Shown here: positions 42,400-51,772 of the stretch, piece by piece | Numbering within the stretch: position 1 is the stretch's first letter | How the letters are laid out: each line of letters starts with the position of its first letter | Assembly (NCBI GenBank): GCA_949291295.1 | Contig: CASEVE010000013.1 | Coordinates: 21,055 to 85,054, forward strand | DNA: 64,000 nt | Source of the DNA: an uncultured Olsenella sp. | GTDB taxonomy: Bacteria; Actinomycetota; Coriobacteriia; Coriobacteriales; Atopobiaceae | Direction: 5' to 3' | Notes under the pieces: generated by a model | Database searches by the model: none | Told to the model about the DNA's origin: nothing | What the model saw: only the letters and a program-made list of their open reading frames with translations | Made by a program: the position numbers and the translations under genes

Positions 42400-43254
42400 T
42401 CAGAACTTCTCCTCCGCCTTCGCACGGTTCCAAAGGTCGTTCATGGCCGCGGTGTCAAGGGACTCGAGCTCCACGCCCTGCTCGTCGGCGAGCGCCTCCA
42501 TGCGGGCCCAGCGCTCCCTGAACTTTCGGTTGGAGGCCGCAAGCGCCTCCTCGGCGTCTATCCCCTCCCAGCGCGCCACGTTCACAAGCGAGAAGAGCAG
42601 GTCGCCAAACTCCGCGGCGCGCTCGGGGCTGCCGGGCGCCTCGCGCTCCATCTCCGCGCGCTCCTCGGCGACCTTCTCCCACACGCCGGCCTCATCGGGC
42701 CACTCAAAGCCCACCTTCGCGGCGCGCTTTGAGATCTTCTGGCACTGCATGAGGGCCGGGAGGCTGCGCGGTACGGAGTCGAGAAGCCCCTGGGGGCGCT
42801 CGTCCTTCTCTCCTGACGCGGCGCGCTCCGCGGCCTTGACCTCGTCCCAGATGTCCTGGACCTCGCCGCCGTCGCCGGCCGCCGCGTGCTCGCCAAAAAC
42901 GTGGGGGTGACGGCGCACGAGCTTCTCGTTGAGGCCGCAGATTACGTCGTCGATTGAAAAGGCGCCGTCGTCCGCGGCAATCTGCGCGTGAAGGACAACC
43001 TGCTCAAGGACGTCGCCAAGCTCCTCGATGAGGTGGGCGCGATTGTTGGCCTCGATGGCCTCCACGGCCTCGTAGGCCTCCTCGACCATGTTCTTGGTGA
43101 TGGAGCGGTGCGTCTGTTCGCGGTCCCACGGGCAGCCGTCCGGCTGGCGCAGGCGCCACATCGTGCGCACGAGGCGGTCAAACTCAGGGTGCGTGGCGGG
43201 CGCGCCCGGGCGGGCGGCGGTCTCGGCGTCCACGCGGTCTGCAATCTGGGACAT
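42400..43254 (-). CDS. mazG: Nucleoside triphosphate pyrophosphohydrolase MazG
   Basis: Hydrolyses (d)NTPs to monophosphates and limits mutagenic or alarmone-related nucleotides. The ATG at 43254 gives MSQIADRVDAETAARPGAPA and 284 aa. The two-domain MazG pattern is present: domain 1 with LRQPDGCPWDREQTHRSITK, EEAYEAVEAIE and EELGDVLEQVVLHAQIA (EExxE...ExxD). Domain 2 has ERAEMEREA...AAEFGDLLFSLVNVARW. Full length. It heads the mazG-divIC-ppx operon. Confidence 0.95.
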   Translation of the reverse strand: MSQIADRVDAETAARPGAPATHPEFDRLVRTMWRLRQPDGCPWDREQTHRSITKNMVEEAYEAVEAIEANNRAHLIEELGDVLEQVVLHAQIAADDGAFSIDDVICGLNEKLVRRHPHVFGEHAAAGDGGEVQDIWDEVKAAERAASGEKDERPQGLLDSVPRSLPALMQCQKISKRAAKVGFEWPDEAGVWEKVAEERAEMEREAPGSPERAAEFGDLLFSLVNVARWEGIDAEEALAASNRKFRERWARMEALADEQGVELESLDTAAMNDLWNRAKAEEKF

Positions 43255-43425
43255 GGCGGCTCCTTTGACGCGAGGTTCTTCTCGCCTGATTCTACTGCGC
43301 CCTCCCGCCGTATGCCGAGAATGCCCCATACACAGCCGAACCACACCAACCTCCCAAGACATCGCGCGCCGAAGGGGCTACAGTATGAGCATCGGAGAAC
43401 CTTCAGCAATTGCCCTCGGATTTGT

Positions 43426-45444
43426 ATGAGCAGAGAAATGCGGCCACTTCCAGACTTCAATCACACCAGCGACGCAGACAACGGCATTTCCAAAGACGCG
43501 ACGGCCTCTGAGGAGGCCAGCCACCTCGCGGACGGCGTCCCGCGCCCCCGGGAGGACGCGCGAAAGCTGGGCTCGTCCTACCTGTTTGGCCTGGACGGCC
43601 TTCGCGCCATCGCGGTCTTTGCCGTGCTGCTCTACCACGTTGCGCCCAACCTCTTTGTGGGAGGCTACGTTGGCGTCGACTTCTTCTTTGTCATCTCGGG
43701 CTTCCTGATCACCTATCGCATTCTCCAAAAGACCAAGAACCCCGACTCGCCGTTCTCGCTCAAGGAGTTCTGGCTCCGCCGCGTGAGGCGCCTCATGCCG
43801 GCGCTGGTGCTGCTGATCCTAGTCTGCGTTCCCCTTGCCGCCGTCATCTACCCCGAGCTCCTCGTTGGCTGGCCGAGACAGGTCGTGGGAGCGCTCACCT
43901 ACCTGACCAACTGGGTCGAGATCTTCCATGGGTCAAACTACTTTGACCAGGCAACCCCCATGCTTCTCAAGAACCTATGGTCCGTTGCCGTGGAGGAGCA
44001 GTTCTACCTCATCTGGCCTCCGATCCTGCTGCTGCTTCTGAAGATCAGGGGCAGGCACCGGCACGGCCTGATGATGGGCGTGGTTGGGGCCATCGCGCTC
44101 GGGTCGCTGGCGCTGATGGGAACCCTCGCAAGCCCCGAGAACTACACGCGCGTGTACTACGGGACGGACACGCACTGCTTTGGCCTCGCCCTTGGCATCC
44201 TTCTCGCCCTCATGTGGGGCAAGGAGAGCGGGCCGCTCTCGCGCCAGTGGCTCGGCTCGCAGAGATGGACCTGGGTGCTGGCGCCCATCGGCCTCGTCGG
44301 CTTTGCCGCACTCGTGTGCCTCGTCCCCGACACCTCCAGCTTCACGTACCCGTTTGGCCTGCTCCTGGGCAGCCTGTGCAGCCTTTTCCTGGTTGCAAGC
44401 GTTGTTGTGAGGCCCACGGCGCGGTTCACGCGCACGATGGAGCTCGCGCCGATGCGCTGGATGGGAACCCGCTCCTACGGCATCTACCTCTGGCACTGGC
44501 CGCTGATCGTGTTTGCCCGCATCCTCGTGCCCACCGCCGTGGGCACCTTGGAGAGCCTTGGCGTGGACATCGCCGCCGTCATCGTCTCGCTCGGCATCGC
44601 CGAGCTGAGCTATCGCTACGTTGAGGAGCCGATCAGGCGGGACGGCATCAAGGGGTCGTTCGCGAGGCTTGGCGAGCGCATTCGGACCGGATGGGTGGGC
44701 AGGCTCCAGCTGGTGACGGGCGTGGCACTCGTTGCGGCAGCCGTCGTCTCCCTCGTGCAGGCGCCCAGCAAGACGCAGCTTCAGCTCCAGGTTGAGTCTC
44801 TCCAGGCGGAGGAGGGGCCGCTCGCGGGAGAAGATGGCACGAGAAACGGCCTCAGCACGCAACTCGTTGTCATGGACCGACCCGCGCCCCAAAACGAGGA
44901 GCGGGAGGAGCCCCACGGGGACACCTCAAAGATCCCCAATTACGACGCCGCGCAGATGACGGGCATTCCCAGCGGCTCCACCGTTACCGCCATCGGGGAC
45001 TCGCTCATCTCGGGCACGTCGTCCGGTTTCTCCACGCAGTTTGGGGGGATCAACTTCCTGGCAAAGCCGATCCGACAGTGGGACGATGCCGTCGAGGTCG
45101 TCAACAAGGGCCTCGCCGAGGGCACCATCCGGCAAAACGTCATCCTCGACTTTGGAACCAATGCCGGAGTGTGGGATGAGAATCTCGTCTACCAGGTCAT
45201 CGACGCCCTTGGCCCGGAGCGGCGCATCCTGCTCTACAACATCTACAGCCCGTCCACCTTTGTCGACGACTCCAACGCGGTCTACGCCCGCATCGCCGAA
45301 GAGTACCCCAACGTTCACCTCGTTGACTGGTGGTCGGTCGCGCGCGAGCACCCCGAGTACCTGGGCGCAGACAGGACGCACCCCAACATGACGGGCATGT
45401 ACGCCTTCGTCGACGTTGCGTTGGAGGTCTTCTCCGAGTCATAG
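43426..45444 (+). CDS. OatA-like membrane acyltransferase with extracellular SGNH domain
   Basis: Likely O-acetylates a cell-envelope glycan such as peptidoglycan. The start is uncertain: ATGs at 43426 and 43438 both lack a good ribosome-binding site. About 672 aa: residues 45-430 are acyltransferase-3 with ten or so membrane helices. Key features are LDGLRAIAVFAVLLYHVAPN (catalytic His), GGYVGVDFFFVISGFLIT, RRVRRLMPALVLL, LWSVAVEEQFYLIWP and SYGIYLWHWPLIVF. A Gln-rich linker follows. The C-terminal SGNH domain has VTAIGDSLISGTS (Ser), FGTNAGVW and the DRTHPNM Asp-His pair. Lysozyme resistance is a family role, not shown here. Confidence 0.88.
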   Translation: MSREMRPLPDFNHTSDADNGISKDATASEEASHLADGVPRPREDARKLGSSYLFGLDGLRAIAVFAVLLYHVAPNLFVGGYVGVDFFFVISGFLITYRILQKTKNPDSPFSLKEFWLRRVRRLMPALVLLILVCVPLAAVIYPELLVGWPRQVVGALTYLTNWVEIFHGSNYFDQATPMLLKNLWSVAVEEQFYLIWPPILLLLLKIRGRHRHGLMMGVVGAIALGSLALMGTLASPENYTRVYYGTDTHCFGLALGILLALMWGKESGPLSRQWLGSQRWTWVLAPIGLVGFAALVCLVPDTSSFTYPFGLLLGSLCSLFLVASVVVRPTARFTRTMELAPMRWMGTRSYGIYLWHWPLIVFARILVPTAVGTLESLGVDIAAVIVSLGIAELSYRYVEEPIRRDGIKGSFARLGERIRTGWVGRLQLVTGVALVAAAVVSLVQAPSKTQLQLQVESLQAEEGPLAGEDGTRNGLSTQLVVMDRPAPQNEEREEPHGDTSKIPNYDAAQMTGIPSGSTVTAIGDSLISGTSSGFSTQFGGINFLAKPIRQWDDAVEVVNKGLAEGTIRQNVILDFGTNAGVWDENLVYQVIDALGPERRILLYNIYSPSTFVDDSNAVYARIAEEYPNVHLVDWWSVAREHPEYLGADRTHPNMTGMYAFVDVALEVFSES

Positions 45445-45477
45445 GCGCCGCCGGCGGCGGGCGGGCGAAACTAACGC

Positions 45478-45556
45478 CCCACAAAAGTCGGTCGAGATTT
45501 TCGCTCAACTGGGAAAACCCAGAAGCTCGCCCGAGATTTGCGGCCGCAAAAGTCAC
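45478..45556. repeat. Family J short repeat element after the acyltransferase gene
   Basis: ACAAAAGTCGGTCGAGATTT near 45482 and CCCGAGATTTGCGGCCGCAA near 45528 (followed by AAGTC) share the words GAGATTT and CAAAAGTC, around a small CTGGG/CCCAG stem. CAAAAGTC also occurs in the family I element at 46227-46346, which suggests the two are related and bracket the GH3 remnant. Confidence 0.5.
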
Positions 45557-46225
45557 ACAGGCGAGAAGCGCCTTGGCAGCGTCGTAGGCGGCCGCGGGCA
45601 CGCCGGCTTCGTTGGCGGCACGAACCACGCGCGTGGAAACGTATGTGCTGCCACCAGAGACGCAGTCCGGGTTGAGGTTGATGGTGCTGCCGGCCTCGGA
45701 GATCACGACAACGTAGTCTGCGTCGGTGATCTCGGTGTCCGCCTCGAGGGCGTCAATGAGCTCGACGAGCTTCTGCTCATCGGCGGCGGAGCGCAGCGTC
45801 GTGGGCATGAGCGCGATGTCGACGCCCGCCTTGAAGACACGCTTGACGGCGTCGATCTCGCCGAAGCTCTTGCTGATAGCATCCATGCTGAGGGCGTCGG
45901 TGACCGAGACGCCCATGAAGCCCGTCTCGCCGCGCAGGATGTTGGTCATGATGACGTGCAAGAGGGTGGCCGGGGAAGTGCTTGGCGGCGGTGGTCACGT
46001 TGTGCTCCTGCATGCCCTTCATCATCGGGACGCCCAGCTCGGCCACGAGGTCGGGGTTGCCGCTGATGGAGCGCAGGCCGATGACGGGGTTATTGGGGCT
46101 GCTGTTGGTGTCAAAGACGGGCGCGAAGTTGACGTTGAGCTTGAATGCGTTGAACTCGCGACCGATGACCTCGCCGCAGTCGCGGGCGTCGTCCGCGCCG
46201 CGGGGGGCGCCCGCGAGGAACAGCT
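45557..46225 (-). pseudogene. Remnant of a GH3 (NagZ-like) beta-N-acetylhexosaminidase
   Basis: Fragments of one GH3 catalytic domain. From 46220 the translation reads RDCGEVIGREFNAFKLNVNF, APVFDTNSSPNNPVIGLRSI, and TTAAKHFPGH, the substrate-binding KHFPGH motif. The frame then jumps, with part of the domain missing, to VIMTNILRGETGFMGVSVTD (nucleophile region VTDALSM) and AGVDIALMPTT. After that come unrelated-looking VVVISEAG and a stretch ending in the family J repeat. The 5' part, including any signal peptide, is gone and the family I element abuts the break. Not functional. Confidence 0.85.
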
Positions 46226-46226
46226 A

Positions 46227-46346
46227 CGGACTTTTGCACGAGCGGGCCGGGTTTCTCGCCGTCCCCTTGCTCGGACGCAAGCCGTCTACCTGCTTACATG
46301 TTGTTTTGAACCATATTGAGGGGCGGGGAGCTCGTGCAAAAGTCGG
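46227..46346. repeat. Family I inverted-repeat element (120 bp)
   Basis: GACTTTTGCACGAGC (46229-46243) is exactly mirrored at 46330-46344. The core is non-coding. It lies at the broken 5' end of the GH3 remnant and just downstream of mfd; an insertion of a miniature element into the gene would explain the break. Confidence 0.75.
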
Positions 46347-46394
46347 GGCTTGCTGTCTGCGGGCGTCGGACGGGGCGAGAAGGACGCGCCGCCG

Positions 46395-49300
46395 CTACTC
46401 CTCGCCGTCCACCTCGTCGTCGCCGCCAAGCTCCTCGAGGACGCCGAGCGCAGCCGGCATGACCTCCTCTTCCTTGCGGTGGAACGGGTAGGCCACCTTG
46501 CGCGACTTGGGATACACCACGCCGCCGCGGCCCTTGAGCTTGAGCGCCACGGCGCGCGGCACCTCAACGCCCAGGTAGAGCAGGCGGCCGTTGGAGAGCG
46601 CCACGCTTGTGCAGCCCAGTCGCTGAGCGCGGATGCGCACGCGGGCGCGGTCGAAGAGGTTGCGCCCGGCAAGCGGCAGCGCGCCGTAGCTCTTCTCGCA
46701 ATCCTGTTGCACGGCGTCCACCTCGGCCAGGTCTACCGCTGCGGCAAGCTGTCGGTACACAAGCACGCGCTTGTCCACGTCGGGCAGGTATTCCTCGGCC
46801 AGGAAGAAGTCCGCCGGCAGGTTGATGGTGACCTCGGCCTGCTCCACGTCGCGCGTCTCGCCGCGGGCCTCGGCCACGGCCTCGCCGAGCATCTGCGTGA
46901 AGAGGTCAAAGCCCACGCTGGAGAGGTTGCCGTGCTGCTCGGCGCCCATGAGCGATCCCGCGCCGCGAATCTCGAGGTCGCGCATCGCGATCTTCATGCC
47001 GCTGCCCAGGTCTTGGTACTCGTTGATGGCCGTGAGGCGGTCGGTTGCCTCGGGCGTAAGCGGCAGCTCGGCTGGGAACATGAAGTACGCGTAGGCCTGG
47101 GTGCGCCCGCGCCCCACGCGCCCCTTGAGCTGGTAGAGCTGCGCCAGGCCCAGTCGCTGCGAGTCCTCGATGATGAGCGTGTTGGTGTGCGGGTTGTCGA
47201 TGCCGCTCTCGATAATCGTGGTGGCAACCAGGACGTCGATCTCGTGCTCCTGGAAGCGCAGCATCACGTCCTCCACCTCGCGCGCGCTCATCTTGCCGTG
47301 CGCCACGCCCACGCGGGCCTCGGGCGCCGCCTCCATCACGCGGCTCACGGCGTCGTCGATGGTGTGGACGCGGTTGCTCACGTAGTAGACCTGGCCGCGC
47401 CGTGCCAGCTCCTCGCGGATGGCGGCGCTCACGATGTCCGGGTCCCACTCGCCCACCGTAACCTTGACGGGCAGACGGCCGGGAGGCGGCGTCATGATGA
47501 GGCTCATGTCTCGCACCCCGCTCATGGCCATCTGCATGGTGCGCGGGATGGGCGTGGCCGAGAGCGCGAGCACGTCCACCTGCTCGCGCATGTTCTTGAG
47601 CTGCTCCTTGTGCTGCACGCCAAAGCGCTGCTCCTCGTCGATGATCACAAGGCCCAGGTCGTAGGGGTTAACATCGGCCGAGAGCAGGCGGTGCGTGCCA
47701 ATGAGCACGTCCACCGAGCCGTCCGCAAAGCCCTCGAGCGCCCGGCGCTGCTGGGCCGGCGTCACAAAACGGGAGAGCACGGCCACCTTGAGATCAAAGG
47801 GGGCAAAGCGCGAGAAGAACGTCTCAAAGTGCTGCTGCGCCAGGATGGTGGTGGGGCAGAGCACCATGACCTGCTTGGCATCCTGGCAGCACTTGAAGGC
47901 CGCGCGCAGGGCAACCTCCGTCTTGCCAAAGCCCACGTCGCCGCAGAGCAGACGGTCCATGGGTTTTCTCGCCTCCATGTCGCACTTGATGTCGGCGATG
48001 GCGGTGCGCTGGTCGGGCGTGAGGTCGTAGCGAAAGCTCGCCTCCATCTCCTCCTGGACGGGCGTGTCCTGCGAGAACGCGTAGCCGGGCACGGAGCTGC
48101 GGCGCGTGTAGAGGTCCACCAGGTCAAAGGCAAGCTTCTTCGCGGAGCGGCGCGCCTTGCCGGTGGCGCGGCTCCAGTCTGCAGTGTTGAGGCGCGTGAG
48201 GCGCGGGCTTGATCCGTCCGGACCCACGTAGCGCGTGATGCGGTCCACCTGCTCGAGCGGCACAAAGAGCTTGTCCTCGCCGGCGTACTCCAGCAGAAAG
48301 TAGTCGCGCTCGCGGCCCGCCACCTCCTGGCGCACAATGGCCGAGAAAAGCGCGATGCCGTGCGTGGCGTGAACCACGTAGTCGCCGGGCTTGAACGGGA
48401 AGGTCACGCTCGTGGGGTCCACGCGGCGGGCGCGGCGGCGCGCCTTGGCCGTGCGGGACGTGAGGTCTGAGACGGAGAGCACCGCCAGGCTCGCGGCAGG
48501 AATCTCAATGCCCGCGGGGACGGGTGCGTCCGTAAAGGTCACGCGACCGCGCGCAAGGGACGGCACCTGCGGGTCGTTGTTCTCGGCGGATGTGCCCAAA
48601 GACTCCTCGAAGGGGATGTTCTCGTCGGTAAAGCGCAGCTCAAGGGACTCGCGCGCCCCACGGTCGGGAACGGTGAAGAGGATGACGGAATGGTCGCGCA
48701 CGAGCTGGCGGACGCGGCCCATGAGCTTGGCGTCCGAGCCCGCGATTCCGGGCTGCCGCACGGCAAGCTCCGCCGTAGACGCACCGGTGCCCGCGCGCAG
48801 CATGGAGGAGAACGTCAGGCGCTGCTGGGCACCAAAGTCCAGCTCGCGCGGCGAGGTATAGAGCCCCTCGGTTTCAACGTGCGCGGCGTTTGCGGCGGCG
48901 GTGATGTCGTCGGCGGCCCGCATGCAGTCGTCAAAGAGGGCGCGCGGCTCGGCGAGAACCACGAGCGTCTCCTGGCTGATGTGCTCGAGCGGGGAGGCGG
49001 TGCGCCCGTAGAGCTGCGGGAGGTAGCGCTCGAGGGAGGGTGCGGCGGCGCGCTGGCGGATGAGCTCCAGGTCGGCCGCAGTCTTGGTGCTTTCCTGGGC
49101 GGCCTTGTAGAGGGCACGCTCGGCCCGGGTCACGGTCTCGTCCGTGAGGGCAAGCTCGCGGCAGGGCGAGACGGTAACCTCGCGCAGCTCGCCGATGGTC
49201 TGGCCCGTGGAGGGCACCATGCGGCGCACGCGGTCGATCTCGTCGCCAAAGAACTCGATGCGCACGGGGCTTGTGGCCTGCGCGGGAAAGACGTCGACGG

Positions 49301-49853
49301 TGTCGCCGTGCACGTGAAAGGTGCCGGGGGCGTCCACCTCGCCGGCGTCGTTGTAGCCCATGCCAACCAGGAGCGCCGGCACGTCCTCGAAGGGGACCTC
49401 CTCGCCCACGGCAAAGGTGGACGACGCAAAGTAGCCGCTCCCCACGGGCGGTACGCGGCGCAGCAGCGCGTGGGCGGACGCCACGATCACGCACTTCTCG
49501 GCCGCGGCAAGGCGCGCGACGGAGCGGCAGCGGGTGCCGATGACGGCGTCGTCCGGGGCGGTGTCTGCCCAAGGGCGATCCTTGCGCTCAGGATAGCGCC
49601 CCACAGCGTCCTGGCCGAGCCACGCCGCGAGGGCGCGGGCCGTGCGGTCGGCCGCCTCCTCGCCGGAGACGACGAGCAGGCAGGGGCGCGGGTTGGCCGC
49701 CCAGAGCGAGGCAAGCACGAGCGGTCGCGCGGACTGGGCCACGGAGAGGCTGGCGTCGTTTCCGGCTGCGAGCTCGCGAACAGGCGGGGCAAGTTCCGGG
49801 GCAGAGAGAAGCTGGCGAGAAACGCGGTCGATGAGCATGGGGTGCCTTTGCAT
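46395..49853 (-). CDS. mfd: Transcription-repair coupling factor Mfd
   Basis: Removes stalled RNA polymerase from lesions and recruits UvrA. About 1150 aa, full length. UvrB-like N domain (YPERKDRPWADTAPDD), RNAP-interacting domain with the D2/CarD-like stretch (KPGDYVVHATHGIALFSAIV), and RecG-type translocase motor. Motor motifs: MDRLLCGDVGFGKTEVALRA (Walker A), VIIDEEQRFGV (DEEQ box), ALSATPIPRTMQMAM, RVGVAHGKMSAREVEDVMLR and RLGLAQLYQLKGRVGRG. The C-terminal TRCF domain ends in an acidic tail. The second Met (five codons in, AAAGG upstream) may be the true start. Confidence 0.97.
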   Translation of the reverse strand: MQRHPMLIDRVSRQLLSAPELAPPVRELAAGNDASLSVAQSARPLVLASLWAANPRPCLLVVSGEEAADRTARALAAWLGQDAVGRYPERKDRPWADTAPDDAVIGTRCRSVARLAAAEKCVIVASAHALLRRVPPVGSGYFASSTFAVGEEVPFEDVPALLVGMGYNDAGEVDAPGTFHVHGDTVDVFPAQATSPVRIEFFGDEIDRVRRMVPSTGQTIGELREVTVSPCRELALTDETVTRAERALYKAAQESTKTAADLELIRQRAAAPSLERYLPQLYGRTASPLEHISQETLVVLAEPRALFDDCMRAADDITAAANAAHVETEGLYTSPRELDFGAQQRLTFSSMLRAGTGASTAELAVRQPGIAGSDAKLMGRVRQLVRDHSVILFTVPDRGARESLELRFTDENIPFEESLGTSAENNDPQVPSLARGRVTFTDAPVPAGIEIPAASLAVLSVSDLTSRTAKARRRARRVDPTSVTFPFKPGDYVVHATHGIALFSAIVRQEVAGRERDYFLLEYAGEDKLFVPLEQVDRITRYVGPDGSSPRLTRLNTADWSRATGKARRSAKKLAFDLVDLYTRRSSVPGYAFSQDTPVQEEMEASFRYDLTPDQRTAIADIKCDMEARKPMDRLLCGDVGFGKTEVALRAAFKCCQDAKQVMVLCPTTILAQQHFETFFSRFAPFDLKVAVLSRFVTPAQQRRALEGFADGSVDVLIGTHRLLSADVNPYDLGLVIIDEEQRFGVQHKEQLKNMREQVDVLALSATPIPRTMQMAMSGVRDMSLIMTPPPGRLPVKVTVGEWDPDIVSAAIREELARRGQVYYVSNRVHTIDDAVSRVMEAAPEARVGVAHGKMSAREVEDVMLRFQEHEIDVLVATTIIESGIDNPHTNTLIIEDSQRLGLAQLYQLKGRVGRGRTQAYAYFMFPAELPLTPEATDRLTAINEYQDLGSGMKIAMRDLEIRGAGSLMGAEQHGNLSSVGFDLFTQMLGEAVAEARGETRDVEQAEVTINLPADFFLAEEYLPDVDKRVLVYRQLAAAVDLAEVDAVQQDCEKSYGALPLAGRNLFDRARVRIRAQRLGCTSVALSNGRLLYLGVEVPRAVALKLKGRGGVVYPKSRKVAYPFHRKEEEVMPAALGVLEELGGDDEVDGEE

Positions 49854-49952
49854 GACTGAGAGCCGGCGTCCTTGCGGGCGTCGGCTGCGACGGGTGGTTC
49901 TTCTCGCCCCATTGTAGCGGGTGGGCGAGAAGAAAGGCGCTGCTCACTGGAT

Positions 49953-50249
49953 GTCCCCAAAAGTGAGGCTGTGGCACGACACGGAGCGGCGGGCCGCGGG
50001 ACCGCGGGGCGTCCCCGGATTTGGCGCTGTGGCACGGCCGGACCGGGGGCGTTCCCAAAAGTGAGGCTGTGGCACGCCGAGGCGTCAGGCGTTCCCAAAA
50101 TCGAGGCTGTGGCACGGCCGGACCGGGGGTGTTCCCAAAAGTGAGGCTGTGGCACGGCCGTCGTGCCACAGCCTCGATTTTGGGAACGCTTTTTTGCAAA
50201 ACCCCAGATAGCGTTTCTCGGCGCGTGCCACAGCGCCACTTTTAGGAAC
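49953..50249. repeat. Family B array, left of the nuclease-like gene
   Basis: Five forward units (consensus GTTCCCAAAAGTGAGGCTGT then GGCACG) begin at 49953, 50011, 50051, 50091 and 50131; the last four are 40 bp apart. Two inverted units end at 50187 and 50249 (62 bp apart). Bases 50162-50249 reappear at 51621-51708 with two mismatches. No gene is seen in 49854-50385. An AT-rich stretch from 50320 to 50385 probably holds the promoter of the following gene. Confidence 0.9.
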
Positions 50250-50385
50250 ACCCCAAGGGCACGGCGACAAAGGCGCTTCTCGCCCATGCGTAAAACCTGC
50301 CGGGGCGCCACGCCACCTAACAAAATCTTGGTTAGTTTTTTTAATTCTAGTTTTCGTTTATGAACAGTTGTTTTAACATAGCGTT

Positions 50386-51513
50386 ATGGACATTATGCTT
50401 TCACACTTCACCGCACTGGAGGCCATCCGCCGACAGGAGACCCGCTGGATTCTCGAGAAGGACCGTCCGGCCCGCCCCCGCATCATGGGCAACGTACCTG
50501 CGGACGCGCCCTCCGACGGCGAGGTCACCGCGCTTCTTGCCAGATCGCCCCTTCTTGCCGGGCTTTCCCAGCCGCTGGAGACGCTTGTCCCCCACGGCGC
50601 TGGCAGGAGAAGGTCGCGCCTCGTGAAGACGCACGTCTGCGCTCAGCCGATTCCGGCCAGCTCCTTTCTTGAGCTGGCTCCGGGGGTGAGGTGCGTCTCT
50701 CCGGAACACCTTGTGGTGCAGCTGGCGCCCCTGCTGAGCGAGCTCGAGCTCATCGTTTTGCTCTCCGAGCTTCTGGGCGCCTATGCCATCGTGCCCGCCA
50801 TCGAGGACGGGATGTTTCAGCGGAGAAGGCCCGTCACCACGCGCGAGCTCATGGCCAGCCACCTTGACGCGCTGGGCTCGTTTCCCGGGGTTGCCAAGGT
50901 GCGGCGGGCCCTGCGGTACGCATGCGTGGGCTCCGGCTCCCCGCGCGAGACAAAGCTCTCCCTACGCCTTGGCCTCAACCCCGCTCGCGGCGGATACGGC
51001 CTCGACGTGCTCTCCATGAACGCGCCCCTAGAGGTCCGTCGCATCCACAACATGATGAAGAAGGGCATCCGCAAGCCCGACATCCTGCTCAGGGCGCCGG
51101 CCGGAACAACGCGAAACGGCCGGGCGCTTCTTGGCGCAGCCGTGGAGTACGACGGAAAGGACCACGCCACCGAGGAGGCGCACCAGCGCGATGCGGCACG
51201 CCACAACGAGCTCACGGCCATCGGCGTTGTGGAGTACCTCGTCACCAAGGCGCAGTACAGAGACCTTGCCTACATGGATGGTCTTGTTGCCCAGATCAGG
51301 CGCGACCTTGGCACGCCCGCAAGAAGAGCGACGCTCGCCAAGGCGAGACAGCTCAGGGAGCTGCGGCAGGGGCTCTACGTTGAGCTCGAGCTCATCGACG
51401 GCGTCAACTGGAACGGGCTCGAGCGCGCGCGGCGGCGCGCGGAGAAAAACGAGGATGCTCCTAACAACGAAGAATGGGAGGCTGTTCCCGTAGAGGCGTA
51501 CGGCCTGGACTGA
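50386..51513 (+). CDS. Putative PD-(D/E)xK (DUF559/Vsr-like) nuclease-fold protein, second paralogue
   Basis: A 375-aa protein without a name I recognise. The C-terminal half has GSGSPRETKLSLRL (182-195), RKPDIL (229-234), EYDGKDH (254-260) and QRDAARHNELTAIGVVEYLV. That is the helix Glu, Asp, ExDGxxH and RDxxRxxxLxxxG order of DUF559-type nucleases, with all acidic residues kept. The N-terminal part has SSFLELAPG (92-100) and SPEHLVVQLAPLLSELELIV, similar in layout to AbiEi/DUF559 proteins. Residues 211-217 and 260-279 of the gene at 18354 match it. No Shine-Dalgarno is obvious; ATG at 50395 is an alternative start. It is flanked by direct duplications of family B repeats. Confidence 0.72.
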   Translation: MDIMLSHFTALEAIRRQETRWILEKDRPARPRIMGNVPADAPSDGEVTALLARSPLLAGLSQPLETLVPHGAGRRRSRLVKTHVCAQPIPASSFLELAPGVRCVSPEHLVVQLAPLLSELELIVLLSELLGAYAIVPAIEDGMFQRRRPVTTRELMASHLDALGSFPGVAKVRRALRYACVGSGSPRETKLSLRLGLNPARGGYGLDVLSMNAPLEVRRIHNMMKKGIRKPDILLRAPAGTTRNGRALLGAAVEYDGKDHATEEAHQRDAARHNELTAIGVVEYLVTKAQYRDLAYMDGLVAQIRRDLGTPARRATLAKARQLRELRQGLYVELELIDGVNWNGLERARRRAEKNEDAPNNEEWEAVPVEAYGLD

Positions 51514-51548
51514 CGCGCGGCGCTTCTCGGCCACGGGCTTCTCGGCGC

Positions 51549-51708
51549 GTTCCCGGATTTGGCGCTGTGGCACGGCCGGGTAGGAGGGCGTTCCCAAAAG
51601 TGGGGCTGTGGCACAGTCGCCGTGCCACAGCCCCGATTTTGGGAACGCTTTTTTGCAAAACCCCAGATAGCGTTTCTCGGCGCGTGCCACAGCGCCACTT
51701 TTGGGAAC
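51549..51708. repeat. Family B array, right of the nuclease-like gene
   Basis: Forward units begin at 51549 and 51590; inverted units end at 51646 and 51708 (62 bp apart, as in the left array). The 88-bp block 51621-51708, including the spacer CTTTTTTGCAAAACCCCAGA, is the near-identical copy of 50162-50249. Nothing else is seen between 51514 and 51772. Confidence 0.9.
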
Positions 51709-51772
51709 GCGCCGCGGGCACGCGCAAGCAAGGCCGGCGAGAAGAACGTCTCGCCCACCCCGCCCCGGTAAG

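Noticed and set aside
46227..46346. Complete insertion sequence
   Set aside because: Only 120 bp and no coding capacity; at most a non-autonomous element.
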